Assembly: GCA_030685215.1 (NCBI GenBank)
Contig: JAUXQB010000117.1
Location: 1 to 64,000, forward strand
Reading direction: 5' to 3'
Source of the DNA: Actinomycetota bacterium
GTDB lineage: Bacteria; Actinomycetota; Acidimicrobiia; Acidimicrobiales; Ilumatobacteraceae
Length of the DNA: 64,000 nucleotides
This document shows positions 7,674 through 16,295 of the stretch, piece by piece. Made by a program: the position numbers and the translations under genes. The notes beneath the pieces are model-generated. The model was not told where the DNA came from. It did not search any database and saw nothing but the letters and a program-made list of their open reading frames with translations. Position 1 is the stretch's first letter. Every line of letters begins with the position of its first letter.

Positions 7674-8633
7674 ATGAGCGCAGCACCGTTCCACCACCTG
7701 CCGGTGATGGCCCACGAGATCGTGGGACTGTTCGAGCAGGTGCCACCGGGATTCGTGCTCGACGCCACGCTGGGGGGAGGAGGCCACGCCGAGCTGCTGC
7801 TCGACCGTTGGCCAGACCTGGGAGTGCTGGGGCTCGACCGTGACGAACACGCACTTGCGGCAGCGCAGGCGCGACTGGCTCGGTTCGGTGACCGGTTGCG
7901 TGTGTATCACTGCAGGTTCGACCGCCTCGAAGACGCCATGGAAGCATTCTCGATCCACACGTTGTCCGGTGCCCTGTTCGACCTCGGCGTCAGCTCGCCG
8001 CAGCTCGACGTGGCCGAGCGTGGCTTCAGCTATCGCAACGATGCGCCGCTCGACATGCGCATGGACCAGACCCAGCTGTGGTCGGCCGCCGACGTGGTGA
8101 ACGGCTACCCGGCCGACCAGCTCGCACGCGTGATCCAGCAGTACGGCGACGAGCGCTTCGCCCGCCGCATCGCCACCGCCATCGTGGCCGCGCGGCCGAT
8201 CGAGTCGACCGCCACGCTCGCAGAGGTGATCGTGTCGGCCATCCCGGCTCCCGCGCGCCGCACCGGCGGGCACCCGGCGAAGCGCACGTTCCAGGCCATC
8301 CGCATCGAGGTGAACGGCGAGCTCGACGCACTGCCCGCCGCACTCGACAGCGCCATCGAGCACACCGCGCCCGGCGGCCGCATCGCAGTGCTCTCGTACC
8401 ACTCCGGCGAGGACCGCATCGTCAAGGAGCGCATGCGTTCGGCTGCCACCGGCGATTGCCTGTGCCCGCCCGAACTGCCGTGCGTGTGCGACGCGGTGCA
8501 GACCGTGCGCATCGTCCGCGGCGTGCCCAAGACCCCGTCGAAGTCCGAGCAGGCCGACAACCGACGCGCGAGCAGCGCTCGTCTCCGCGTCGTCGAACGC
8601 ATCGCCGACTCGCCCACCCGCGGGAGGCGATGA
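7674..8633 (+). CDS. rsmH: 16S rRNA m4C1402 methyltransferase RsmH
   Basis: A protein of 319 aa that methylates N4 of C1402 in the 16S rRNA decoding centre using SAM. The start HHLPVMAHEIVGLF is the conserved RsmH N-terminus and sets the start at 7674. DATLGGGGHAELLL is the SAM-binding glycine loop, FDLGVSSPQLDVAERGFSY is the family signature, and the C-terminal SYHSGEDRIVKERM replaces the more usual SFHSLEDR. A cysteine-rich patch (CLCPPELPCVC) precedes the C-terminus, as in many family members. The stop overlaps the next start (ATGA at 8630-8633). Confidence 0.96.
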   Translation: MSAAPFHHLPVMAHEIVGLFEQVPPGFVLDATLGGGGHAELLLDRWPDLGVLGLDRDEHALAAAQARLARFGDRLRVYHCRFDRLEDAMEAFSIHTLSGALFDLGVSSPQLDVAERGFSYRNDAPLDMRMDQTQLWSAADVVNGYPADQLARVIQQYGDERFARRIATAIVAARPIESTATLAEVIVSAIPAPARRTGGHPAKRTFQAIRIEVNGELDALPAALDSAIEHTAPGGRIAVLSYHSGEDRIVKERMRSAATGDCLCPPELPCVCDAVQTVRIVRGVPKTPSKSEQADNRRASSARLRVVERIADSPTRGRR

Positions 8634-9169
8634 CGATGGCGATGGCGGCTCGTAGCGAGCGAGCGATGACCGTGCGCAGCAGGGTGCACGGTGGTGGCGC
8701 GGCAGAGGCGCGCGCGATGGTGAAGCGCACCGCTCCGGTCGCGCACATCACCCCTCGGCCGACATTGGTGGTGGTGCCCCGCCGCCGTCGCGCGGCGCGG
8801 CTCATCGCCGTCGGGTGCACCGTGGTGTTCGGTCTGATGCTCGGCGCGGCCGCGTTCCAGACGCAGCTCGCCGGCCGCCAGCTCACGCTCGACTCGCTGG
8901 ACCGCAACATCCGCGGCGCGCACGAGCAGTACGACGTGCTGCGTCGTGAACGCGCCGAGCTGCGTTCGCCCGGCCGCCTGGCCGCCGAAGCGATCAACCT
9001 CGGCATGGTGCCGGCGAGCCAGACCGAGTTCGTCTCGGTCGACCCCGACGTGGTGTCGGTGGTGCAGCGCGCGGGCGGCGCCGGCACCGGCGCCGGCGGC
9101 GACGCCACCGCCGACGAGGAGTTCGAGCAGTACGCCGACGTGAAGGCCCAGGCCGGAGGAGCACCATGA
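8630..9169 (+). CDS. ftsL: FtsL-like septum-formation membrane protein
   Basis: A protein of 179 aa, recognised by position and architecture. It has a basic cytoplasmic N-terminus (about 55 residues), one membrane helix near residues 57-77, a short coiled-coil (LDSLDRNIRGAHEQYDVLRR), then SPGRLAAEAINLGMV, the SPxRLxxxAxxLGM motif that ends the FtsL/DivIC coiled-coil. Residues 148-160 are a Gly/Ala-rich linker. FtsL with DivIC and FtsQ activates FtsWI at the septum. GGGAGG lies just before the ATG, which overlaps the rsmH stop; the next gene starts inside its stop codon. Sequence conservation in this family is low, so the assignment leans on context. Confidence 0.82.
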   Translation: MTMAMAARSERAMTVRSRVHGGGAAEARAMVKRTAPVAHITPRPTLVVVPRRRRAARLIAVGCTVVFGLMLGAAAFQTQLAGRQLTLDSLDRNIRGAHEQYDVLRRERAELRSPGRLAAEAINLGMVPASQTEFVSVDPDVVSVVQRAGGAGTGAGGDATADEEFEQYADVKAQAGGAP

Positions 9170-11223
9170 GCATCGACCTCCCGCCGCGCCGCAAGAGTGC
9201 CGCGCCCGGCGCGCGCGCGCCCGGCACGCGCACACACGGTCGCGCGCACACACGGTCGCACGAGCGCACTCCCTCCCGCCCGACCGGCGCCGCCGGTCGC
9301 AGCAAGGTCGCCCCGACGTCGCGCACGCCTGCGACCCGGCGGCCGACCACCCGGCCGACGACCCGGCAGCCCGCAACTCGCCATCCGCGCAGTGTCACCA
9401 GCAAGGCGCCGGCGCAACGCCCGGCGTTGAAGAAGCGCGGTCGGACCCCGAAGCGCGGCCGCTCAGCGGCGATGACCATGAACTTCCGCGCCGGCGACTC
9501 CCGTCGTCGGTTGCTGGCGGTGTTCGTGGTCAGCATGCTGCTGTTCCTGGCCGTGGTCGCCCGCGTGGCGTTCCTGCAGACCGCTGGCAGCGACTCGTTG
9601 CTCGCTGCGGGCAAGGCACAACGAGTGTCCGAAGCCGTGCTCATCGCCCCGCGCGGCACCATCTTCGCCCGCGACGGCGGCGAGCTGGTGCTCAGCGTGC
9701 CGAGCAGCACCATCTACGCGAACCCGAAGCTGATCACCGACCCCGTCGGGGTGGCGGCGGTGCTCGGCACGATGCTGCAGCTGACGCCGGCCAAGCAGCA
9801 GTCGCTGCTCGACGCGTTCACGACCAAGACGAAGAGCTTCGTGTACGTCGTCCGTCAGATCGACGACGACCTCGCCGACTCGGTGATGGCGTTGAACCTC
9901 GCGGGAGTCGACGTGGTGCGCGAGGACAAGAGGATCATGCCCAGCGGCTCGGTGGGGCGCAGCCTCCTGGGCCGTACCGACATCGACGGCATCGGCATCG
10001 CCGGCCTGGAGCTGCAGTACGACGAGATGCTCACCGGCACCGACGGCGAGCGCGTCCGTGAGCACGACGCCAAGGGTCGCTCCATCCCCGGCTCAGGCGC
10101 CACCACCACCGAACCCGTTCCCGGCGACGACCTGGTGCTGACCATCGACCGCTCGCTGCAGTTCCAGGTGGAGCAAGCACTGCTCGCCCGCGTGGAGGAG
10201 CTCGCCGCGAAGGGCGGAGCAGTGGTTGTGATGGACACCCAGACCGGCGAGATCTACGCCATCGCGAACGTGAAGCGCGGCGACGACGGCGTGGTCACCG
10301 TCACCTCGGCGAACCTCGCCGCGGTCGAGGTGTTCGAGCCCGGATCCGTGGCGAAGGTGTTCAGCCTCTCCGCGGTGGTCGACACCGCGGTCGCCACTCC
10401 TGACACCAGCATCTCCGTGCCGGGCCGGATGGTGTTCGGAGAGGACACCGAGTGGGAGCAGACCATCAACGACGCGGAGCCGCACGACACGATGCCGATG
10501 ACGCTGCGCGACATCATCGTGCACTCCTCCAACATCGGCACGCTGCTGATGACCGACAAGGTCGGTACCGAGCGGTTCGGTGAGTACCTGCACCAGTTCG
10601 GGTTCGGTGAGAAGACGGCGCTCGACTTCCCCGACGAGAGCGCCGGCTACCTCAACCCGGCCGCAGAGTGGCAGGGCACCGAGAAGGTCACCACCAGCTA
10701 CGGGTACGGCTACTCCGTCACCGCGTTGCAGCTGGTCGCGGCCGTCAACACGGTCGCCAACGGTGGCACCTACGTGGAGCCCAAGCTGGTGAAGGCCGTC
10801 ATCGGCGCCGACGGCGAAGTGGTCGACACCCCGGCCTCCGACACGCGCCAGGTGCTGCAACCCGGGAGCGCGGCGACGATGACCGACATGCTCACCGGCG
10901 TGGTGTGCGACGGCACCGGTAAGGGCGCACAGATCGAGGGCATCTCGGTGGCCGGCAAAACAGGCACCGCGTACAAGACGCAGGCGGGCGGCGGCTACGG
11001 CGGCGACGGCAACCGTGCGTACCGCGCCTCGTTCGTCGGGTACTTCCCGGCACAGGCACCGGAGGTCACCATCCTCGTCACCATCGACGAGCCCGACCCC
11101 ACCTCCAACGACCGCTTCGGTGGCAAGGCAGCGGCGCCGCTGTTCTCCACCATCGCGACCGCGGCCATTCACGAGCTGCAGATCATGCCCACGCCGGGCG
11201 ACACCGGCTGCCCGGCCGGGTGA
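9166..11223 (+). CDS. ftsI: Septal peptidoglycan transpeptidase FtsI (PBP3, class B)
   Basis: A protein of 685 aa. It cross-links septal peptidoglycan as partner of FtsW. One membrane helix spans residues 115-134, followed by the PBP dimerisation domain, then the transpeptidase with all three motifs: SVAK (catalytic Ser394, Lys397), SSN (454-456) and KTGT (598-601). There is no C-terminal PASTA domain. The cytoplasmic tail before the helix is long (about 113 residues) and made largely of Arg, Thr, Pro and Ala, much longer than the short tail of E. coli FtsI. The ATG overlaps the ftsL stop by 4 nt. Confidence 0.96.
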   Translation: MSIDLPPRRKSAAPGARAPGTRTHGRAHTRSHERTPSRPTGAAGRSKVAPTSRTPATRRPTTRPTTRQPATRHPRSVTSKAPAQRPALKKRGRTPKRGRSAAMTMNFRAGDSRRRLLAVFVVSMLLFLAVVARVAFLQTAGSDSLLAAGKAQRVSEAVLIAPRGTIFARDGGELVLSVPSSTIYANPKLITDPVGVAAVLGTMLQLTPAKQQSLLDAFTTKTKSFVYVVRQIDDDLADSVMALNLAGVDVVREDKRIMPSGSVGRSLLGRTDIDGIGIAGLELQYDEMLTGTDGERVREHDAKGRSIPGSGATTTEPVPGDDLVLTIDRSLQFQVEQALLARVEELAAKGGAVVVMDTQTGEIYAIANVKRGDDGVVTVTSANLAAVEVFEPGSVAKVFSLSAVVDTAVATPDTSISVPGRMVFGEDTEWEQTINDAEPHDTMPMTLRDIIVHSSNIGTLLMTDKVGTERFGEYLHQFGFGEKTALDFPDESAGYLNPAAEWQGTEKVTTSYGYGYSVTALQLVAAVNTVANGGTYVEPKLVKAVIGADGEVVDTPASDTRQVLQPGSAATMTDMLTGVVCDGTGKGAQIEGISVAGKTGTAYKTQAGGGYGGDGNRAYRASFVGYFPAQAPEVTILVTIDEPDPTSNDRFGGKAAAPLFSTIATAAIHELQIMPTPGDTGCPAG

Positions 11224-11227
11224 CCGG

Positions 11228-12664
11228 ATGACTCGCGTGCTCGGTGAACTCGTGGCCGATGCCGGACTGCACGACGCAGTGCTGCGCGGCGCACCGGCCG
11301 ACCCGACCGGAGACCCGAGCGGTCCGCTGGTCACCGGCATCGTGTACGACTCGCGCGCGGTTGCGGCGGGTTCGCTGTACTGCTGCCTGCGCGGCGCCAC
11401 TAGCGACGGCCACACGTTCGCGGCGCAGGCCGTGGCCGATGGTGCCGTCGCGCTGCTGGTCGACCACGAGCTCGACCTGCCCGTACCGCAGCTCGTCGTC
11501 GCCGACACCCGCATCGCGATGGGGTTGCTGTCGTCGGCGTTCTTCGGACATCCGTCGCGATCGCTCGTGGTGGTCGGTGTCACCGGCACCAACGGGAAGA
11601 CCACCACCACCAGCCTCATCGCCGCTGTGCTCGAACACGCCGGCATGCCGTGCGGCGTCATCGGCACCCTCACCGGGAAGCACACCACACCCGAAGCGCC
11701 CGACCTGCAGGCACAGCTCGCACAGTTCGTCGCCGAGGGCCGCGACGCGGTGGTGATGGAGGTCAGCTCGCATGCACTCGCGCTGCACCGGGTGGCCGGC
11801 ACCCACTTCGCGTTGGCGGTGTTCACCAACCTCGGTCGCGACCACCTCGACCTGCACGGCACGGTCGAGCGCTACTTCGCGGCGAAGGCCTCTCTGTTCA
11901 CCCCTGCACTCGCGGCACGCGGCATCGCCAACGTCGACGATCCGCGCGGTCAACTGCTCGTCGACGCGGCGGGCATCCCGATGACCGGCTTCTCCGCCGT
12001 CGACATGCACGACCTCTCGGTCACTCCCACACGCCACGAGTACGACTGGCGCGGACAACACGTGACGGTGGGCATCGGCGGCGCGTTCAACGCGATGAAC
12101 AGCCTGGCCGCGGCGACCGCAGCGGCCGAACTGGGTCTCGAGCCGAGCGTCATCGCCGCCGGACTGCGTTCGGCACCGTCGGTGCCGGGACGGTTCGAGC
12201 CGGTGCGTGCCGGCCAGGCCTTCGACGTGATCGTCGACTACGCGCACACGCCCGACGGGCTCAGCGAAGCGCTGCGAGCCGCACGGGCGGCCTCCGGGGC
12301 CGGACGCGTGATCGCGGTGTTCGGTTGCGGTGGCGATCGTGACCGCGAGAAGCGCCCGGAGATGGGTGCGGTGGCTGCCGAGTTGGCCGATCTGGTGGTC
12401 GTCACCTCCGACAACCCGCGCTCGGAGGACCCACTTGCGATCATCAATGCCGTGATTCAGGGGGTACCCGCCGACTACCGTGACCGTGTTGTGAGTGAGC
12501 CCGACCGTCGCCAAGCCTTCTCGGCGGCATTCCAGATGGCGCGACCCGGCGACGTGGTCGTCATCGCCGGCAAGGGTCACGAGACGACGCAGACCATCGG
12601 CACCAGCGTCGTCGACTTCGACGACCGAGCGGTGGCCACGACGCTGTTGGAGAACGCACGATGA
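11228..12664 (+). CDS. murE: UDP-MurNAc-L-Ala-D-Glu:meso-DAP ligase MurE
   Basis: A protein of 478 aa that adds the third stem-peptide residue in the cytoplasm. The P-loop TGTNGKTTTT (Lys124), the EVSSHALALHR segment and NLGRDHLDLHG are Mur-ligase hallmarks. DNPR at residues 395-398 is the motif that selects meso-diaminopimelate over lysine, so the peptidoglycan should be DAP-type. The C-terminal GKGHETTQ is also conserved. The start follows the ftsI stop by 4 bases; the stop overlaps mraY. The usual next gene, murF, is missing here. Confidence 0.96.
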   Translation: MTRVLGELVADAGLHDAVLRGAPADPTGDPSGPLVTGIVYDSRAVAAGSLYCCLRGATSDGHTFAAQAVADGAVALLVDHELDLPVPQLVVADTRIAMGLLSSAFFGHPSRSLVVVGVTGTNGKTTTTSLIAAVLEHAGMPCGVIGTLTGKHTTPEAPDLQAQLAQFVAEGRDAVVMEVSSHALALHRVAGTHFALAVFTNLGRDHLDLHGTVERYFAAKASLFTPALAARGIANVDDPRGQLLVDAAGIPMTGFSAVDMHDLSVTPTRHEYDWRGQHVTVGIGGAFNAMNSLAAATAAAELGLEPSVIAAGLRSAPSVPGRFEPVRAGQAFDVIVDYAHTPDGLSEALRAARAASGAGRVIAVFGCGGDRDREKRPEMGAVAAELADLVVVTSDNPRSEDPLAIINAVIQGVPADYRDRVVSEPDRRQAFSAAFQMARPGDVVVIAGKGHETTQTIGTSVVDFDDRAVATTLLENAR

Positions 12665-13713
12665 TCGCTGTCATGATCGCCGGATCGGCGGCGATGTTCG
12701 TGTCGCTCGTCGTCACCCGCTACCTCATCGTCTTCTTCCGCGAGCGTGGAGTCGGCCAGCCGATCCTCGGCAAGGAGGACAACGGCCCCGAGCACCACAT
12801 GAAGAAGCAGGGCACCCCCACGATGGGTGGCCTCGCCATCGTCGTGTCGGCCCTGTTCGGCTGGCTCATCGCCCACCTCCGCCCCGGCCTCGCACTGTCG
12901 GACCAGGCGCTCATCATGTGGGTGGGCATCCTGGTGATGGCGGCGATGGGTTTCCTCGACGACTACATCAAGGTGCGCAAGCGCCACAACCGCGGCATCT
13001 TCTGGAAGAAGAAGAGCTACATCACCCTCGGCATGTCGGTGCTGCTCGCGTGGTGGCTGGTGGCCAGCACCGGAGTCAGCGAGACCATCTCGTTCACCCG
13101 TGCCACGTTCCCCGGCTGGCAGCTCGCGACGCCCATCTTCGTCGTGTTCTGCGGCGTCATCATCTGGAGCACGAGCAACGCGGTCAACGTCACCGACGGT
13201 CTCGACGGCCTGGCCGGCGGCTCGGCGATGTTCGGCTTCCTCGCGTTCACCATCATCGCCTACTGGGAGTTCCGCAACCCCGACGTCTACGGCGCGGTGG
13301 TGAACCCGCTCGACCTGGCGGTACTCGCCGCTGCGTTCGCCGGAGGCTGTGCCGGCTTCCTGTGGTTCAACGCCGCGCCCGCACGCATCATCATGGGCGA
13401 CGTGGGTGCGTTGGCCATCGGCACCGCGCTCGCGTTGCTGGCCATCACCACCAACACGCAGCTGCTCATCATCCTCATCTGCGGCCTCAACGTGATGGAG
13501 GCCGGCTCGGTGGCCATCCAGATGGGTGTGTTCAAAGCGTCCGGACGCAAGAAGCGCCTGTTCCGCATGTCGCCCATCCACCACCACTTCGAGCTGGTCG
13601 GCTGGCCGGAGACCACGGTCACCATCCGCTTCTGGATCATCTCCGGCATCTGCACCGCGAGCGCGCTCGCCATCTTCATCGCCGACTTCACCCGCCTCAC
13701 GGACAACCTGTGA
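12661..13713 (+). CDS. mraY: Phospho-MurNAc-pentapeptide transferase MraY
   Basis: An integral membrane enzyme of 350 aa that transfers phospho-MurNAc-pentapeptide to undecaprenyl phosphate, giving lipid I. About ten hydrophobic segments are visible. Conserved motifs are GTPTMGG near residue 55, FLDDYIKV with the Asp pair, NAVNVTDGLDGLAGG, the magnesium-binding GDVGALAIG and SPIHHHFEL near the C-terminus. The ATG lies inside the murE stop (ATGA), which implies coupled translation. Confidence 0.97.
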   Translation: MIAVMIAGSAAMFVSLVVTRYLIVFFRERGVGQPILGKEDNGPEHHMKKQGTPTMGGLAIVVSALFGWLIAHLRPGLALSDQALIMWVGILVMAAMGFLDDYIKVRKRHNRGIFWKKKSYITLGMSVLLAWWLVASTGVSETISFTRATFPGWQLATPIFVVFCGVIIWSTSNAVNVTDGLDGLAGGSAMFGFLAFTIIAYWEFRNPDVYGAVVNPLDLAVLAAAFAGGCAGFLWFNAAPARIIMGDVGALAIGTALALLAITTNTQLLIILICGLNVMEAGSVAIQMGVFKASGRKKRLFRMSPIHHHFELVGWPETTVTIRFWIISGICTASALAIFIADFTRLTDNL

Positions 13714-13722
13714 GCAGGTCGA

Positions 13723-15102
13723 ATGCGTAGCACCGCGCTCGTCCACGGCATCGCGCTGGCCGGCGAGGCACTCGCCGCGCAGCTGGTTCGCCGCGACTGG
13801 CGCGTGCTCGTGGCCGACGACGCGCCCACGCCGGAGAAGCGCGCGCTGGCGGCGTCGCTCGGTACCGAACTCGTCGAGTCGCCCGATGCAGCCACCATCG
13901 ACGCACTGGTGGCCGAGGCCGACATGGTGTGCCCCGCGCCCGGAGTGCCCGAGACCCACGCGGTCGTCCTCGCGGCGCAGGCCGCGGGCGTGCCACTGCG
14001 CACGGAGATCGACCTCGCCTACGAGTGGGAGCAGCAGCGGGCCGCCGGCCCGCGGCCGATGCTGGCCGTCACCGGCACCGACGGGAAGACCACCACCACG
14101 CTGCTCGCCGCGCACATGCTCGAGGCCGCCGGCGTGCGCGCCGCCGCGGTCGGCAACACCGAGGTGCCACTGTCCGCCGCGCTCGACGAGCCGGTCGACG
14201 CGTTCGTCGTGGAGTGCAGCAGCTTCCGCCTCAACTGGCTGCGGTCGTTCCGCGCCGAGGCGGCGGTGTGGCTCAACTTCGCCCCCGACCACCAGAACTG
14301 GCACACGTCGATGGCCTCCTACGAAGCCGCAAAGGCACGCGTGTGGGCCAACCGGCGCGACACCGACGTGGCCATCGGCTTCGCCGACGACGCAGTGGTC
14401 ATGCGCAACCTGCGCGCAGCTGGCGGCATCACGCGAACGTTCGCCGCCACCGGTGCCGACTATCGCGTCGAGCACGGCTCGCTGGTCGGTCCCGACGGCG
14501 TCATCGCACCGGTGTCGTGCATGACCCGCGCGTTGCCGCACGACCTCACCAACGCGCTCGCAGCTGCCGCACTGGTGTTGGAGAGCGGCCTGGCCACCGC
14601 GGCCGACGTGCAACGAGCACTGGGCACGTTCCGCCACCCGCCACACCGCATCGAACCGGTCGGCGAGATCCGCGGCGTGCAGTGGTTCAACGACTCGAAG
14701 GCCACGTCGCCGCACGCGGCGCTCACCGCCATCCGCGGCTTCGAGCGCATCGTGCTGCTCGCCGGCGGGCTGAACAAGGGGCTCGACCTGGCCGAGCTCG
14801 CCGTCGAACACCGGCGCGTGAAAGCCGTCGTCGGCCTCGGCACCGCGGCGCTCGAGGTCACCACGCCGTTCGCGCCCCATTGCCCCACGCGCGTCGCCAC
14901 GTCGATGGCGCAGGCCGTCGCCTTCGCCACCGAGCTGGCGGAACCGGGCGACGTGGTGCTGCTGTCGCCGGCCTGCGCCAGCTTCGACTGGTATCCGGGT
15001 GGCGGGTACCCCGCTCGCGGCGACGATTTCAAGCAGCTGGTGCGGGCCCTCGCCGAGGGCTCCGCCGACGCACCGGTGAGTGCCGAGAGGAGTGCGAGAT
15101 GA
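13723..15102 (+). CDS. murD: UDP-MurNAc-L-Ala:D-Glu ligase MurD
   Basis: A protein of 459 aa that adds D-glutamate to UDP-MurNAc-L-Ala. It is identified by the Mur-ligase layout, its position between mraY and ftsW, and family motifs: a Rossmann-like start, the P-loop, ECSSFRLNWL (usually ExSSFQL), NDSKATSPHAA (the MurD-typical NDSKATN region) and the closing SPACASFD. Two positions differ from the consensus: the P-loop is GTDGKTTT rather than GTNGKTTT, and the usual DHLDRH is DHQNWH. Both lie near the nucleotide and magnesium site, so activity should be checked, but everything else looks functional. Confidence 0.93.
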   Translation: MRSTALVHGIALAGEALAAQLVRRDWRVLVADDAPTPEKRALAASLGTELVESPDAATIDALVAEADMVCPAPGVPETHAVVLAAQAAGVPLRTEIDLAYEWEQQRAAGPRPMLAVTGTDGKTTTTLLAAHMLEAAGVRAAAVGNTEVPLSAALDEPVDAFVVECSSFRLNWLRSFRAEAAVWLNFAPDHQNWHTSMASYEAAKARVWANRRDTDVAIGFADDAVVMRNLRAAGGITRTFAATGADYRVEHGSLVGPDGVIAPVSCMTRALPHDLTNALAAAALVLESGLATAADVQRALGTFRHPPHRIEPVGEIRGVQWFNDSKATSPHAALTAIRGFERIVLLAGGLNKGLDLAELAVEHRRVKAVVGLGTAALEVTTPFAPHCPTRVATSMAQAVAFATELAEPGDVVLLSPACASFDWYPGGGYPARGDDFKQLVRALAEGSADAPVSAERSAR

Positions 15103-16295
15103 GTTCGACGTCCACGCTGATCGGCGATCGTCGTCGAGCGGCGCTCGCGCGCTCGGAAGCGATGCGCCGTCACCCCACCCAACGCGACTCGCGTCCGGCC
15201 ACCCCACCGCCCACCGCGTTCTACGTCATCGCGGTGGTGGTCACCGTGTTCACCATGCTCGGTCTGGTGATGGTGCTGTCGGCCACCTCCATCAGCCAGT
15301 TCCACAAGGGCAACTCGCCGTGGCGGCTGTTCAACCGGCAGCTGCTGTGGGCCGTGCTCGGGGTCGTCGGCCTGTGGTTCGCGATGCGTGTGCCCACCCG
15401 CCGGTGGCGCCGCCTCGTCACGCCCGTGCTGCTCGCGTCGCTGGGCATGATGCTGCTGCCGTTCGTTCCGGGCATCGGCGACCGCGTGAACGACGCCAGC
15501 GCCTGGGTGGCCATCGGCCCGCTCAACTTCCAGCCGAGCGAGTTCCTGAAGCTGGCCGTGTTGCTCGCCTGCGCGCACCTGCTGGCCACCCGGCACGACC
15601 AGATGCACGACCCCGCGCGCACGCTGTTCCCAGTGCTCGGCATCGCGGTGGTGGGTGCGGGCCTGTGCCTGGTGCAGGGCGACCTCGGCTCGGCCATCGT
15701 GCTCGCTGCCATCGTGTTCGCGATGGCGTTCGTCGCCGGCGCGCCGATGCTGCCGATGATGGCATCGGGTGCGCTCGGCGCAGTCCTGGCCCTCGCGTTC
15801 GTCGCATCGAGTCCGCGTCGCGAAGCACGCTTCACCGCGTTCATGGACATCGCTGCCCACAAGGACCACCTCAGCTACCAGACGTACCAGGCGATGATCG
15901 CGATGGCGCAGGGCGGCATCACCGGCTCCGGAGTCGGGCGCGGCGACAACAAGCTCGGCGAGTTCCTGCCATTGGCGCACAGCGACTTCATCTTCGCCGT
16001 CATCGCCGAGGAGCTGGGCATGATCGGCGTGGTCGCGGTGCTCGGCGGGTTCATGGTGCTCGCCTACGCGGGTGTGCAGGTGGCGCTCGCCACGCACGAC
16101 AGGTTCCACATGCTGCTCGCGGGCGGCATCGTCAGCTGGCTCGTCGTGCAGGCCATCATCAACGTTGGCGGCGTCACCGGCCTGATGCCGGTCACCGGGC
16201 TCACGCTGCCGTTCTTCTCCGCCGGCGGCAGTTCGCTGTTCATCACCCTCACCGCCACCGGCCTGCTGCTCAACGTCGCCCGCAACGTGCGATGA
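15099..16295 (+). CDS. ftsW: Septal peptidoglycan polymerase FtsW (SEDS family)
   Basis: A SEDS glycosyltransferase of 398 aa with about ten membrane helices. It polymerises lipid II at the septum together with FtsI. Conserved stretches are NDASAWVAIGPLNFQPSEF (the SEDS signature with WI/V-PSEF), QGDLGSAIVL with the catalytic-loop Asp, GSGVGRGDNKLGEFLPLAHSDFIFAVIAEELG and the C-terminal LPFFSAGGSSL. The first 40 residues are a basic cytoplasmic tail. The ATG overlaps the murD stop. Confidence 0.96.
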   Translation: MSSTSTLIGDRRRAALARSEAMRRHPTQRDSRPATPPPTAFYVIAVVVTVFTMLGLVMVLSATSISQFHKGNSPWRLFNRQLLWAVLGVVGLWFAMRVPTRRWRRLVTPVLLASLGMMLLPFVPGIGDRVNDASAWVAIGPLNFQPSEFLKLAVLLACAHLLATRHDQMHDPARTLFPVLGIAVVGAGLCLVQGDLGSAIVLAAIVFAMAFVAGAPMLPMMASGALGAVLALAFVASSPRREARFTAFMDIAAHKDHLSYQTYQAMIAMAQGGITGSGVGRGDNKLGEFLPLAHSDFIFAVIAEELGMIGVVAVLGGFMVLAYAGVQVALATHDRFHMLLAGGIVSWLVVQAIINVGGVTGLMPVTGLTLPFFSAGGSSLFITLTATGLLLNVARNVR

